The notes under the pieces: model-generated
The model's database searches: none
Seen by the model: only the letters and a program-made list of their open reading frames with translations
What the model was told of the DNA's origin: nothing
NCBI RefSeq assembly: GCF_028201475.1
Contig: NZ_CP116383.1
Location: 3,162,001 to 3,226,000, forward strand
Source: Vibrio sp. SCSIO 43137
Lineage (GTDB): Bacteria > Pseudomonadota > Gammaproteobacteria > Enterobacterales > Vibrionaceae
Direction: 5' to 3'
DNA: 64,000 bases
Shown here: in pieces, positions 52,751-61,852 of the stretch
Position numbering within the stretch: the first letter of the stretch is position 1
How the letters are laid out: every line of letters starts with the position of its first letter
Translations under genes and position numbers: made by a program

Positions 52751-54151
52751 TTACTCTTCCCTGCTAAACAGGGCTTCAATAAAGTCTTGGCTGTTAAACG
52801 GTCTTAAATCGTCGATCCCTTCACCGACACCAATAAAACGAATCGGGATCTGAAACTGATCGGCAATAGCGAAGATAACACCACCTTTCGCCGTACCATC
52901 CAGCTTGGTAAGAGTAATACCTGTAATCGGGGCAACATCGCTGAACAGTTTTGCCTGACTAATGGCGTTCTGGCCAGTTCCGGCATCCAGTGTCAGCATA
53001 ATTTCATGTGGGGCTGAGTCATCAATTTTCTTCATTACCCGCACAATTTTACGCAGCTCTTCCATCAGGTTGCTCTTATTCTGCAGACGCCCTGCGGTAT
53101 CCGCGATAACAACATCTACCCCACGGGCTTTTGCTGCCTCAATGGCATCATAGATAACGGAAGCACTGTCAGCACCGGTATGCTGCGCAATCACGGGAAC
53201 ACTGTTTCGCTCACCCCATACTTGCAACTGCTCTACAGCAGCAGCACGGAAGGTATCGCCGGCTGCCAGCATGACTGACTTACCCTGAGCCTGAAACTGC
53301 TTAGCCAGCTTACCAATGGTAGTCGTCTTACCAACGCCATTCACGCCGACCATAAGAATTACATATGGAGTTTTGTCAGTATCAACTTCCAGCGGCTTTT
53401 CAACGTGTGAAAGAATATCGCTCATCTCTTCTTTCAGCAGTCCGTACAGTGCTTCACCATCTTTCAGATCCCGGCGGGAAGCCTTGTCCGTCAGGTTGTC
53501 GATGATCTTCATTGTGGTATCAATACCCACATCAGCAATCAATAACTGCTCTTCAAGCTCTTCAAACAGATCGTCATCAATTTTCTTGCCCTTAAACAGG
53601 CCAAAGAAACCGGCACCGATATTCTCTTTTGTTCTGGTCAGGCTTCGTTTAAGACGGGCAAAAAAGCCTTCGGTCGGCTTTTCCTGCTCTACGATACGAG
53701 GTTCTTCTGACTCTTCTGACTCTTCTGACTCTTCTGACTCTTCTGACTCTTCTGACTCTTCTGACTCTTCTGACTCTTCTGACTCTTCTGACTCTTCTGG
53801 AGTCTCAACCGCTTCTGAAACCAGTTCAACTTCTAATTGCTCGGTTTCAGATTCTGTATCCGCATCATTTGAACTTTCTTGTTGTTCTGCTTGTTGAGCT
53901 GATTCTTCAGTCTCTTCAGCAGCACTCTGCTGCTCAGATAGTTCCGGCTCATCTGCTACTTCAGCAGCCGCTTCGCTTTCTTGCTGCTCAACTTCTGACA
54001 GTTCTGCTTCGGCCTGTACTTCATCAGCCTGAGCAGTTTCTTCTGCCTGCTGTTCCTGATCCAGAACTTGTTCTTGTTCTGCTTCCTGAGTTGGTTCCTG
54101 CTTACCGAAACCAAGCCATGAAAATAATCCGCGCTTTTTCTTTTCCGTCAT
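52751..54151 (-). CDS. ftsY: Signal recognition particle receptor FtsY
   Basis: GTPase receptor that docks SRP-ribosome complexes at SecYEG. The 466 residues begin with a membrane-targeting segment (EKKKRGLFSWLGFG), then an acidic A domain to about residue 155. Within it is (Glu-Glu-Ser)10. The N domain (KRSLTRTKENIGAG) and G domain follow, with GVNGVGKTTTIGKLA, DTAGRLQNK and TKLDGTAKGG. It heads the ftsYEX operon. Confidence 0.98.
   Translation of the reverse strand: MTEKKKRGLFSWLGFGKQEPTQEAEQEQVLDQEQQAEETAQADEVQAEAELSEVEQQESEAAAEVADEPELSEQQSAAEETEESAQQAEQQESSNDADTESETEQLEVELVSEAVETPEESEESEESEESEESEESEESEESEESEESEEPRIVEQEKPTEGFFARLKRSLTRTKENIGAGFFGLFKGKKIDDDLFEELEEQLLIADVGIDTTMKIIDNLTDKASRRDLKDGEALYGLLKEEMSDILSHVEKPLEVDTDKTPYVILMVGVNGVGKTTTIGKLAKQFQAQGKSVMLAAGDTFRAAAVEQLQVWGERNSVPVIAQHTGADSASVIYDAIEAAKARGVDVVIADTAGRLQNKSNLMEELRKIVRVMKKIDDSAPHEIMLTLDAGTGQNAISQAKLFSDVAPITGITLTKLDGTAKGGVIFAIADQFQIPIRFIGVGEGIDDLRPFNSQDFIEALFSREE
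53705..53794 (-). repeat. Ten tandem 9-base repeats in the FtsY acidic domain
   Basis: Ten exact plus-strand units of TTCTGACTC, encoding Glu-Glu-Ser repeats on the minus strand. The 9-base unit preserves frame, so strain-to-strain length variation is expected in a domain whose length is tolerant. Confidence 0.95.
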
Positions 54152-54337
54152 CTGGAGAAATCCTAGATCTTACTTCTGCTTGATAATATTGAGCCCAAAA
54201 GGAGCCCTTCACCCTGAATTTTTCTTCTGCTTTATCAGCTAAACCAGAAAAAAACACAAAGTACTGAAATCTTTCGACAATGATTGGTACACTTCGAACT
54301 GGTTATAGTATCACTTTATTCGCGGTCAAAAAATCTT

Positions 54338-54934
54338 ATGGTAAGACGTCGTCAGCAAAACTCCCTCACAAATAAGCGCTCTAGTGGCTCTATCCGGATT
54401 ATTTCCGGCCTCTGGAGAGGCAGAAAGCTACCGGTTCATGATGCAGAAGGGCTCAGACCAACGACGGATCGGGTTAAAGAGACCTTGTTTAACTGGCTGG
54501 CAACGGACATTCCCCATTCACGCTGTCTGGATCTATTTTCCGGCTCCGGTGGTCTGGGATTTGAAGCGGCATCCCGTCAGGCGGATGAAGTCGTTATGCT
54601 TGAGCTGAATAAATCGGCTCACCAGCAACTGACCTCTAATATTTCGGCTTTAAAAACAGATAAGGTAAAAGCGCTGCATACCGATGCACTTAGCTACCTG
54701 AATCAGCAGGCAACACCATTTGATATCGTTTTTATCGACCCTCCATTCCGTAAAGGCCTATTGGATGAGGTTATTATTCAGTTAGAAAACAACAACTGGC
54801 TCAGTGAAGATGCTATGGTTTATATTGAGACTGAGCGCGAACTTGTTATGCCTGAACTCCCGCCAAACTGGTCGCTTTACCGCGAAAAACATGCCGGTCA
54901 GGTAAGTTTCCGTCTCTATCAGAGGAGTAAATAA
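54338..54934 (+). CDS. rsmD: 16S rRNA (guanine-966-N2)-methyltransferase
   Basis: Methylates G966 of 16S rRNA in assembled 30S particles. The start chosen is MVRRRQQNSLTNKRSSGSIR at 54338, giving 198 residues, like E. coli. An upstream in-frame ATG at 54284 is not conserved. Motifs are RIISGLWRGRKLPV, LRPTTDRVKETLFNWL, SAM motif I LDLFSGSGGLGFEA and catalytic FIDPPFRKG. It is divergent from ftsY as in enterics. Confidence 0.96.
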   Translation: MVRRRQQNSLTNKRSSGSIRIISGLWRGRKLPVHDAEGLRPTTDRVKETLFNWLATDIPHSRCLDLFSGSGGLGFEAASRQADEVVMLELNKSAHQQLTSNISALKTDKVKALHTDALSYLNQQATPFDIVFIDPPFRKGLLDEVIIQLENNNWLSEDAMVYIETERELVMPELPPNWSLYREKHAGQVSFRLYQRSK

Positions 54935-55200
54935 TGAAGATACTGATTATGCTGGCCAAAGCTTCTATCGCCTTTGTCTGGCTGATACTTATTTTGAACC
55001 TGTTTATGCCGTTTCCGGGCAAAGCAGCCATTGCCCTTTATATTATGGCGGCATTCTTGTTTATGATGCATGCGGTTCAGATGCTGATTTTTATCGGCGC
55101 CTTTGGCGATAAGGTCAAAATCAGCGGATGGGAAAAATGGTCGATTTTAATCTTCGGCATTTTTTCACTGCTGGATATCCGCCGTAAACATATGATGTAA
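54934..55200 (+). CDS. YhhL-like DUF1145 membrane protein
   Basis: The 88-residue protein has three hydrophobic helices and a basic end (LLDIRRKHMM). It follows rsmD with a 1-base overlap, the rsmD-yhhL order of E. coli. No function is known. Confidence 0.8.
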   Translation: MKILIMLAKASIAFVWLILILNLFMPFPGKAAIALYIMAAFLFMMHAVQMLIFIGAFGDKVKISGWEKWSILIFGIFSLLDIRRKHMM

Positions 55201-55226
55201 AAAAGCGCATCTCAGATGCGCTTTTA
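55199..55226. terminator. Bidirectional terminator between the DUF1145 gene and yhgN
   Basis: AAAAGCGCATCT/AGATGCGCTTTT palindrome with flanking A- and T-runs. Confidence 0.85.
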
Positions 55227-55251
55227 TTTATCCGCTATCAATCAGCTCAAT

Positions 55252-55836
55252 TTAGCCCAGATAATCTTTGACACCGTCAAGTAGCATCTGGGTTGAGATC
55301 ATAATCAAGAGTAAGCCCATCAGCCTTTCAACGGCTTTCAAACCTCTCTCCCCAAGCAGCTTATGGAAGAAGTTATAGAACATAAGAATGACAAAGCTGG
55401 CTCCCCAGGCGATCAGCAGTGCACCAGCCCACTCCCATGTTCTGTCGGGCTCCTGACTGGATAACAGAAGCAATGACGCCATCACTGAAGGTCCGGCAAT
55501 CATAGGTATTGCCATAGGAACGATGTAAGGTTCCTCGCCCGCCGCCAGCCCGGTTACGCCCCCCGGCTGAGGGAATATCATACGGATAGCAATAATAAAC
55601 AGAATTACGCCGCCCGATATACTTAATGTTTCCGGCTGTACATGCAGGAAGTTAAGAACCGTCTGCCCACCAAACAGAAAAGCCATCAGGATAACAAGAG
55701 CAATACAAAGCTCCCGGACTAAAATAATTCGACGTCTTTTCGGATCGATATGTTTAAGAATGGATAAAATAACCGGGAGATTCCCGAGAGGATCCATAAT
55801 TAAAAACAGCATGGTTGCTGCAGACAATAGTTCCAT
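55252..55836 (-). CDS. yhgN: MarC/YhgN family membrane protein
   Basis: Predicted inner-membrane protein of 194 residues with six helices. The MarC-type start is MELLSAATMLFLIMDPLGNL, and IFPQPGGVTGLAAGEEPYIVPMAIPMIAGPS is the central conserved region (near residues 90-120). The family was once thought to confer antibiotic resistance; its role is unclear. It is the closest in layout to E. coli YhgN. Confidence 0.88.
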   Translation of the reverse strand: MELLSAATMLFLIMDPLGNLPVILSILKHIDPKRRRIILVRELCIALVILMAFLFGGQTVLNFLHVQPETLSISGGVILFIIAIRMIFPQPGGVTGLAAGEEPYIVPMAIPMIAGPSVMASLLLLSSQEPDRTWEWAGALLIAWGASFVILMFYNFFHKLLGERGLKAVERLMGLLLIMISTQMLLDGVKDYLG

Positions 55837-55912
55837 ATTTATTCTGTTCTCATCTTATTTAGCTTAATTTATTAAAGTCAGTGAACAAGCAGTTTCAGGC
55901 TAAATCGGCCTG

Positions 55913-56164
55913 TTAATGCTGGCACCTGTTTTCTCTGCAATCTGTGTACTTTCCGTCAACCAGAGCGACTTTTTCTCTCTCGATAAAGAAATCAAACAGA
56001 GTGTCAAAATCCAGCCCGTCGCTTTTACAGGTATGAAACAACACATCTTCACCGTACGTGTCCAGAAGTGTCGCCTTTAGCTCATCTCGCGTAAGGGGTT
56101 GTTGAGAAAGAAGTTCCAGTACTTTATGACCATGGATATTATTCGGCATCGTATTTTCCAGCAT
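55913..56164 (-). CDS. YecH-like small Cys/His protein (DUF2492)
   Basis: The 83 residues contain IHGHKVLELL, VLFHTCKSDG and a C-terminal CRENRCQH, together a plausible metal site. A second ATG (MPNNIHGH, 56149) gives 78 residues and fits the family start better. Metal binding is proposed for relatives, but function is unknown. Confidence 0.75.
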   Translation of the reverse strand: MLENTMPNNIHGHKVLELLSQQPLTRDELKATLLDTYGEDVLFHTCKSDGLDFDTLFDFFIEREKVALVDGKYTDCRENRCQH

Positions 56165-56282
56165 GTTAAAAACGCTAAGAATACCCTGAAACAGGAGTTT
56201 ATCCCTATGTCAGGAAAAAGAGTATCAGCTGAAAAAACCAGCGCCAGATCACATTATGCAGAATTGTAGTGAGTATTCAGAA

Positions 56283-56906
56283 TTATGCAATCACTGAAGC
56301 AACAATAAATGCCTGTCCAAGAAACAGCCCGGCCGTAGAGAGTAGATCCGCTCTGATGGCAGATGTGCGGTAGATGTTCAACGCCCGAACCAGAGTGGCC
56401 AGTATAAAAATGCAGGAAGCAATACAGGCATACAGATGAGTTGTCGTGGGTTCCAGTAACCAGACAGCCGTTGATGCCCAAACCATCTGAACCAGAATCA
56501 CCCCCATAATAGAGACAGGAACAACAACGGTATCTAGTTTCGGTAACAGAAGTAATACCACCATCACGCCGGTAGCGAACAGCAAAGCAGGTAACCACCA
56601 GCTGATTTCACCGGAAAACGGCAGCCAGAGAGCTTTGCTATAACAGAGAAAAGCGAAGATAAAAGTGGTAAAAGCGGCTTTCACTTTTGCTTTAGGACGT
56701 GACCAGAAAAAATCAGCACAGATGGATAAGATTAATCCTGCCGCCACCCAGAAAAACTGAGCCTGTTCACGACCGGAAACAACCAGAATTGCCAGCAACA
56801 AAAGTAGGGTTATTGGCTTAAACACGTAAGACAGCCGCTTATTCTCATGATTTGCAGTTGAGATATGAATCAAACCAGACAGTCCGACTAGCAGCCAGCT
56901 CCACAT
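56283..56906 (-). CDS. YhhN family (lysoplasmalogenase-like) membrane protein
   Basis: The 207-residue protein has eight short hydrophobic helices. It shows the family pattern FKPITLLLLLAIL early, ICADFFW (Asp in a helix, the S-LGDxxL position) and a conserved late segment YRTSAIRADLLSTAGLFLGQ. Eukaryotic relatives (TMEM86) hydrolyse lysoplasmalogens; the bacterial substrate is not established. Confidence 0.78.
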   Translation of the reverse strand: MWSWLLVGLSGLIHISTANHENKRLSYVFKPITLLLLLAILVVSGREQAQFFWVAAGLILSICADFFWSRPKAKVKAAFTTFIFAFLCYSKALWLPFSGEISWWLPALLFATGVMVVLLLLPKLDTVVVPVSIMGVILVQMVWASTAVWLLEPTTTHLYACIASCIFILATLVRALNIYRTSAIRADLLSTAGLFLGQAFIVASVIA

Positions 56907-57106
56907 AGTGCTTCCTCCTTGTTCCGAAGGTCGCCAGTGTAGAAAAAAACCTCTTATAGTCCAGTAACAATTACCAATAGTTGGATCTCAGCGACTAAAT
57001 AACCCTATCGGGTAATAAGCCAAGATCAAGCAAGTAACATTTACAACAAAATGTTAACCAAATACACTTCCAGTCACTACTCATAATTCTCTTACTAGCT
57101 TGTCAT

Positions 57107-57472
57107 TTACAGGTGCTGAGACAGTTTGTCCCAGTGCACATAGTAAAAACCAAGTGCCGCCAGAGTAATCAGCATCATCAGCGAGACAGCTACCCGCCAG
57201 ATAAAACGCCCAGCTCTTGGAGTCAGCTCTTTCTCACACTCATCACACACCGTCAGAAACTGCTTTCTGTCTTCAAGCCGGTAATTGTCTTCATGGACGA
57301 CTTTGTTTCTGATGGTGGCTATATAACGCAGTTTTCCGATCACATCATGAGGTAACCGCTCTTCACAGCTGGTGACCAGCTGATGCAGGCCTTTGCCGTC
57401 CGCCCGGTACTGAACTCTCAGTAGCTTCTCAATCCGGCGAGTGCGCATAACGACTTTCTCAATATCTGACAT
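57107..57472 (-). CDS. Small DUF4145-like protein with C-terminal membrane helix
   Basis: Not confidently recognised. The 121 residues have a helical cytoplasmic region with an RNKVVHEDNY motif (the RNxxxH signature of DUF4145/HEPN-like folds, near residue 72). A CDECEKE pair follows, then one membrane helix (WRVAVSLMMLITLAALGFYY). It lies alone between the YhhN-like gene and the acyltransferase. The 200 bases on its far side (56907-57106) show no clear element. Confidence 0.6.
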   Translation of the reverse strand: MSDIEKVVMRTRRIEKLLRVQYRADGKGLHQLVTSCEERLPHDVIGKLRYIATIRNKVVHEDNYRLEDRKQFLTVCDECEKELTPRAGRFIWRVAVSLMMLITLAALGFYYVHWDKLSQHL

Positions 57473-57577
57473 CGTAATTCCTCCCTACACTCAAACGACT
57501 TCCCCTTTTAAAGTATATACCTAAGTAGACTCAAAACGTTTTAACTAAACAGAAATAATAAGACTCAATGCAGTTTA

Positions 57578-58591
57578 TCAGGGCACCAGCCAGCGTGTTT
57601 TAACGGATCGGGATAATAAATAACTGGCCAGCAAAGCCAGCAGAAAAGCCACCAGCGTCCAGAAAGGTATCATCCAGACAGGGTTACCGTCGTCCCAGCC
57701 AAAAAATTTTACCGGCCATAGAAACAAAGGATGAAGCAGATAGATCCCCAAACTGTATCGACTGCCGCTTTTAACCATACTGTGCAAGCGTTCAGGCAAG
57801 CGTGGGGCAATTGCACGACAAAGCAGAAAAACCATAGCCGCAATAACGATGGTATTGATGGTCTTATAAGAGAGCCAGCGCCCTACCCTGTATTCATCTG
57901 CTGTCAGGCTAAGGTTTGTCACCATAGTAATGGTCAGCATTACACTCGCTATCCCAAACAGTGATATCAGAGCGATATTACGCCTGCTGACTGAAACCTG
58001 CTTAAACAGAATATAGCCTAGAGGTAAGTAGCCACTATACAGCCACAGCTGATTGCTCCATATTCCGTCGACAGAGAACAGATACAGGCAACTGGTAATA
58101 AGCCACAGCAAAACAAAAACATTCAGTACCTGAGTCTGATTGCTCCTGACCATAAAATGAAAAGCCGGTGCGATAAGATAGAGGGGTATAAAGTAATAAA
58201 AAAAACCGAGGTGGTAATAGGTTTCCTGCTGGTAACTATTCACAATCAGGTGCTGAACCGTTTGTAGCTCAAAACCTTCAGGCTGCCAGCCGGACAGAAA
58301 GGCATAAAAAACCGACCAGACAATAAAGGGCACAACCACTTTAGCCAGCCGCCTTTTAATATAGTAACGGCCTTCAAACTCTCGTCTATCACTTAGCAGT
58401 AGTGCCCCGGTGATAAGAATAAACACAGGAACTGCCCAACGTGCCGAACCGTTTACGGCAATAGCGGTAAACCACTGGTAGAAAGGGAGCTCTCCAAGCT
58501 GATACTTGTAGGGCGTTAATACGTGAATCGCCACAACGGTTATTGCAGCGATACAACGTAGCAAATCAAAAAAGAGAAATCGCTGCGGCAT
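57578..58591 (-). CDS. Acyltransferase family 3 membrane protein (OafA/WecH-like)
   Basis: Predicted inner-membrane O-acyltransferase that modifies a sugar or surface polymer. The 337 residues have about ten helices. It starts with FFDLLRCIAAITVVAIHV (the catalytic His region) and includes RWAVPVFILITGALLL and a late SLGIYLLHPLFLW. E. coli WecH (acetylates enterobacterial common antigen) is the best-known similar protein, but no polymer genes are adjacent, so the acceptor is unknown. Confidence 0.82.
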   Translation of the reverse strand: MPQRFLFFDLLRCIAAITVVAIHVLTPYKYQLGELPFYQWFTAIAVNGSARWAVPVFILITGALLLSDRREFEGRYYIKRRLAKVVVPFIVWSVFYAFLSGWQPEGFELQTVQHLIVNSYQQETYYHLGFFYYFIPLYLIAPAFHFMVRSNQTQVLNVFVLLWLITSCLYLFSVDGIWSNQLWLYSGYLPLGYILFKQVSVSRRNIALISLFGIASVMLTITMVTNLSLTADEYRVGRWLSYKTINTIVIAAMVFLLCRAIAPRLPERLHSMVKSGSRYSLGIYLLHPLFLWPVKFFGWDDGNPVWMIPFWTLVAFLLALLASYLLSRSVKTRWLVP

Positions 58592-58646
58592 AATCCGGCT
58601 TAATAGTTAAATATCAAACCATTAAACCGGATGTATAACCTTAAGG

Positions 58647-59873
58647 TCAAGACTGAGCCAGCTTGCTCTGGTCAGCTTTAGGAAGATAGAGAGAGATAAA
58701 TGTCGTCAGCGCCAGAAATGCAAAGGACACCCATAAACATGCAGCCAAGCCGGCAATCTGGAATATCCAGCCCGACAGAATAGTGCCTATCAGACGTCCC
58801 ATAGCATTAGCCATATAGTAAAAACCAACATCCAGAGAGACACCGTCTCCCTTTGCATAACTGACAATCAGGTAGGAGTGAAGAGACGAGTTTACGGCAA
58901 ATACCGCTCCAAACAGTAGCAGACCAACAATAATAACCAGTTGCGGCTGCCAGCCAAGCTGAACGCCATAAGCTATCAGGCCGGTAATTCCCGCCAGCAA
59001 AGCAACCCACCACATCGCCACACTGCCATCGGGAACTTTTCCCTGCGCTTTACCGGTGATCTTAGGGGCAACTCCCTGTACTAAACCGTAGGCAATAACC
59101 CACAGTGCCAGAAACCCACCAACCCATAGGTGATCCCAGCGAAACACGGTTCCGAGATAAACGGGAAGAGCAACCACAAACCAGACATCCCTTGCACCGA
59201 AAAGGAACATACGGGCCGCTGATAAGATATTAATACTGCGTGATTTAGAAAAGATATGTTTAAACTTAGGCTTGTTCTTCGCCTTACCCATATCGCTCTC
59301 AAGGCTGATCAGGCTGCCAATCAATACCATAGCCAGTACTGCCGCCATACTAAGCACTGCATACTTAAAGCCAATCAGGGACAACAGCAGGCCGCCAATA
59401 AAGAATCCTGCTCCTTTCAGGGCATTTTTCGATCCCGTCAGAATGGCAATCCACTTATATAAAGCACCTTGCTGCTCATCAGGGACCAATGTCTTAATGG
59501 CACTTTTAGCGCTCATCTTATTGAGATCTTTGGCTATACCGGATACTGCCTGAGCAGCCATCACCCACGGAATCGTCAGCCAGCTCTCAGATACGCTCAG
59601 CATAAGCAGAGCAACTACCTGCATCGATAGACCTATATTCATAGTCCGGTTAAGTCCCAGCCTCGCCCCTAACCAGCCACCGACCAGGTTAGTAACCACG
59701 CCAAAGAACTCATAAAACAGGAACAGGGAAGCTATCGCCAACGTGCCATAACCGAGATCATGAAAATAGAGCACCACCAACATGCGTAATGCACCATCAG
59801 TAATGGTGAAGTTCCAATAATTGAAAGTCACCAGCATATACTGGCGAACACTTTTACTTATGCTTGAAAACAT
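58647..59873 (-). CDS. arsJ: Organoarsenical efflux permease ArsJ (MFS)
   Basis: Major-facilitator permease of 408 residues and about 12 helices. It begins MFSSISKSVRQYMLVTFNYW, with the FTITDGALRMLVVLYFHDLG segment typical of ArsJ (residues 22-41). In Pseudomonas, ArsJ exports 1-arseno-3-phosphoglycerate made by a linked GAPDH, giving arsenate resistance. It ends the arsR-gap-phosphatase-arsJ unit, 67 bases downstream of the phosphatase gene. Confidence 0.9.
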   Translation of the reverse strand: MFSSISKSVRQYMLVTFNYWNFTITDGALRMLVVLYFHDLGYGTLAIASLFLFYEFFGVVTNLVGGWLGARLGLNRTMNIGLSMQVVALLMLSVSESWLTIPWVMAAQAVSGIAKDLNKMSAKSAIKTLVPDEQQGALYKWIAILTGSKNALKGAGFFIGGLLLSLIGFKYAVLSMAAVLAMVLIGSLISLESDMGKAKNKPKFKHIFSKSRSINILSAARMFLFGARDVWFVVALPVYLGTVFRWDHLWVGGFLALWVIAYGLVQGVAPKITGKAQGKVPDGSVAMWWVALLAGITGLIAYGVQLGWQPQLVIIVGLLLFGAVFAVNSSLHSYLIVSYAKGDGVSLDVGFYYMANAMGRLIGTILSGWIFQIAGLAACLWVSFAFLALTTFISLYLPKADQSKLAQS

Positions 59874-59939
59874 AACTAACCCAGAAAAATAACAGCTGTT
59901 ATAGCTTTTGGATCATGATGATCCAAAAGCTAACCGAAC

Positions 59940-60440
59940 TTATTTTGATGCCGCAAATTGATCTATGTAATCGATCTGAACCTGCTTGGTGAATGCGCCG
60001 GGACGCAACGCTTGTACCTGCTGCTTAATGGTGTCCAGTGACCACTGCTTCTCCAGCAGCAGATGTGCAGCCAGCAAGCCAGTTCTGCCGGAACCGCCCA
60101 TGCAGTGTATGGCTATTTTCCTGTCCGCCTTAAGGATCTCATGCAGCTCAGGTGATACCTTGTTCCACTGCTGTTGAAAGTCAGCTTCAGGTGCACAATC
60201 ATCTTCAATTGGCAGGTGGTACCAGTGCATCCCCAGCTTTGCTACCATTTCCGGCAACTCTGCAACACCAGCTTTCTGCATCTCTTCTGCATTCAGTGCG
60301 GTAACAACGGCTTTAGCACCCTGCTGCTTTATTTGCTGCAAAGAGGTTTCAAGATCCACCTCTTTAGTTCCGGGACAAGGAGTCAGAATCAAAGCGCCTT
60401 CCTGCTCAGCAAGAGGCAGTTCCCATGTCGGATGTGTCAT
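59940..60440 (-). CDS. Dual-specificity/CDKN3-type phosphatase in the arsenic cassette
   Basis: The 166-residue protein has a tyrosine/dual-specificity phosphatase loop HCMGGSGRTGLLAAHLL (HCx5R, near residue 112). The acidic segment EDDCAPEADF before it may supply the general acid. The extra cysteines and lack of a signal suggest a cytoplasmic enzyme. It lies 11 bases downstream of the cassette GAPDH. The substrate is unknown; phosphoglycerate-type or protein phosphoesters are equally possible. Confidence 0.8.
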   Translation of the reverse strand: MTHPTWELPLAEQEGALILTPCPGTKEVDLETSLQQIKQQGAKAVVTALNAEEMQKAGVAELPEMVAKLGMHWYHLPIEDDCAPEADFQQQWNKVSPELHEILKADRKIAIHCMGGSGRTGLLAAHLLLEKQWSLDTIKQQVQALRPGAFTKQVQIDYIDQFAASK

Positions 60441-60451
60441 CTCAAATACTC

Positions 60452-61453
60452 CTATGCCAAACCCACTTTACGAACCAACTCAGCAGTACGGGTCGCATAG
60501 CCCATTTCATTGTCATACCAGGCGTAAACTTTAACCATACGGCTGCCGACTACCATGGTGGATAGCGCATCAACTATGGTCGAGCGTTGATCGCCTTTAT
60601 AGTCAATAGAGACCAGAGGACGCTCTTCAAAACCAAGAATACCTTTCAGTTCGCCTTCAGAAGCCTCTTTCAGCAAGGCATTCACTTCTTCCGCTGTAGT
60701 ATCGCGCTTAACATCAAAAATAATGTCCGTCAGGGAGGCATTCGCCAGAGGAACACGAACTGCGTGGCCGTTAATCTTATCTTTCAGCTCAGGGAAAATC
60801 TCTACGATGGCTTTGGCACTTCCTGTTGTGGTAGGAATCAAGCTCATTCCGCACGCTCTGGCACGGCGCAGATCTTTGTGGGGAGCATCCAGAATCGTCT
60901 GTGTATTAGTCAGATCGTGGATAGTGGTAAAGGATGATTGTTCGATACCCAGCTTCTCATGGATAACTTTCACTACCGGTGCGATACAGTTTGTCGTACA
61001 AGACGCAGCGGTAACAATTTTGTGAGTTGCTGCATCAAAGATATGATCGTTCACACCAACCACAATGTTGGCAACACCGTCTTCTTTGACCGGAGCCGAT
61101 ACCACCACACGCTTAACACCCTGATCCAGATACTTGTTCAGGAATGATGTTTTACGGTGAACACCGGTCGCTTCAATAACAACATCGCATCCTGACCAGT
61201 CAACGGCATCAATCTCTCTCTGCTGAGTGGTTTTCACTGATTTACCGTCAATAAATAGCGTATCACCTTCACTTGTCACTTCGTGGTGCCAGCGACCCTG
61301 AACAGAATCAAACTCCAGAAGATGTGCCAGTGTTGCCGTATCACCCGCAACGTCATTAATCAAAACAAACTCCAGTTCCGGCCAGTCGAATGCTGCTCTC
61401 ATCGCCAAGCGGCCAATTCTGCCAAAACCGTTGATACCTACTTTTATAGACAT
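60452..61453 (-). CDS. gap: ArsJ-associated glyceraldehyde-3-phosphate dehydrogenase
   Basis: NAD-dependent dehydrogenase of 333 residues. The Rossmann start is [17 protein letters not shown] and the catalytic Cys is in [13 protein letters not shown]-terminal [16 protein letters not shown] is the family end. With arsenate in place of phosphate it yields unstable 1-arseno-3-phosphoglycerate, the ArsJ substrate. Its place between arsR and arsJ marks it as the arsenic-dedicated copy rather than the glycolytic one. Confidence 0.93.
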   Translation of the reverse strand: MSIKVGINGFGRIGRLAMRAAFDWPELEFVLINDVAGDTATLAHLLEFDSVQGRWHHEVTSEGDTLFIDGKSVKTTQQREIDAVDWSGCDVVIEATGVHRKTSFLNKYLDQGVKRVVVSAPVKEDGVANIVVGVNDHIFDAATHKIVTAASCTTNCIAPVVKVIHEKLGIEQSSFTTIHDLTNTQTILDAPHKDLRRARACGMSLIPTTTGSAKAIVEIFPELKDKINGHAVRVPLANASLTDIIFDVKRDTTAEEVNALLKEASEGELKGILGFEERPLVSIDYKGDQRSTIVDALSTMVVGSRMVKVYAWYDNEMGYATRTAELVRKVGLA

Positions 61454-61478
61454 AAGTTACCTCGTTTAAAAAACTCTT

Positions 61479-61817
61479 CTAACAATCAACCGGACGATCT
61501 GTCATATCGGTCAACCGCTGCACATCTTGTTGATACTGCTGTTTAAGACAGTTTGACGCCTGCAAACCATCGATTATCTTTTTCATCCAGCCGGGCAGAT
61601 CTTCTGATATCTGATACTTAATCCACTGACCTCGCCTTTCATCAACCAGCACGCCTGATTGTCTTAGCATAGCAAGGTGACGGGAAATTTTCGGTTGGCT
61701 CTCTTGCAGAGCCGCCGTCAACTCACAGACACAAAGGGACTCTTCACGGCAGATAAGAATCAGACAACGAACCCGGGTTTCGTCTGATAACAACTTAAAA
61801 AACTGACTTGGAATCAT
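61479..61817 (-). CDS. arsR: Arsenite-responsive repressor ArsR
   Basis: Winged-helix repressor released by As(III). The start is MIPSQFFKLLSDETRVRCLI at 61817, giving 112 residues. An ATG at 61847 lies inside the operator and adds ten odd residues, so it is rejected. The metal-binding helix is ESLCVCELTAAL with the CxC pair, and the recognition helix is QPKISRHLAML. Extra C-terminal cysteines (SNCLKQ and PVDC) may add a third ligand. It is first gene of the cassette. Confidence 0.93.
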   Translation of the reverse strand: MIPSQFFKLLSDETRVRCLILICREESLCVCELTAALQESQPKISRHLAMLRQSGVLVDERRGQWIKYQISEDLPGWMKKIIDGLQASNCLKQQYQQDVQRLTDMTDRPVDC

Positions 61818-61828
61818 AATTAGCACCA

Positions 61829-61852
61829 AATATATGGATATACGCATATATT
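61829..61852 (-). promoter_or_regulatory. ArsR operator
   Basis: AATATATG-N8-CATATATT, a perfect 8-base-pair inverted repeat, starts 12 bases before arsR. ArsR/SmtB operators have this AT-rich form and position. Confidence 0.75.

Noticed and set aside
53316-53897. 193-codon plus-strand frame with Ser-Ser-Asp repeats
   Set aside because: It is the antisense shadow of the ftsY repeats and G domain and has no ribosome-binding site.
60452-61453. Reading the GAPDH as the main glycolytic enzyme
   Set aside because: It sits between arsR and arsJ behind an ArsR operator, the pattern of the arsenic-dedicated copy.
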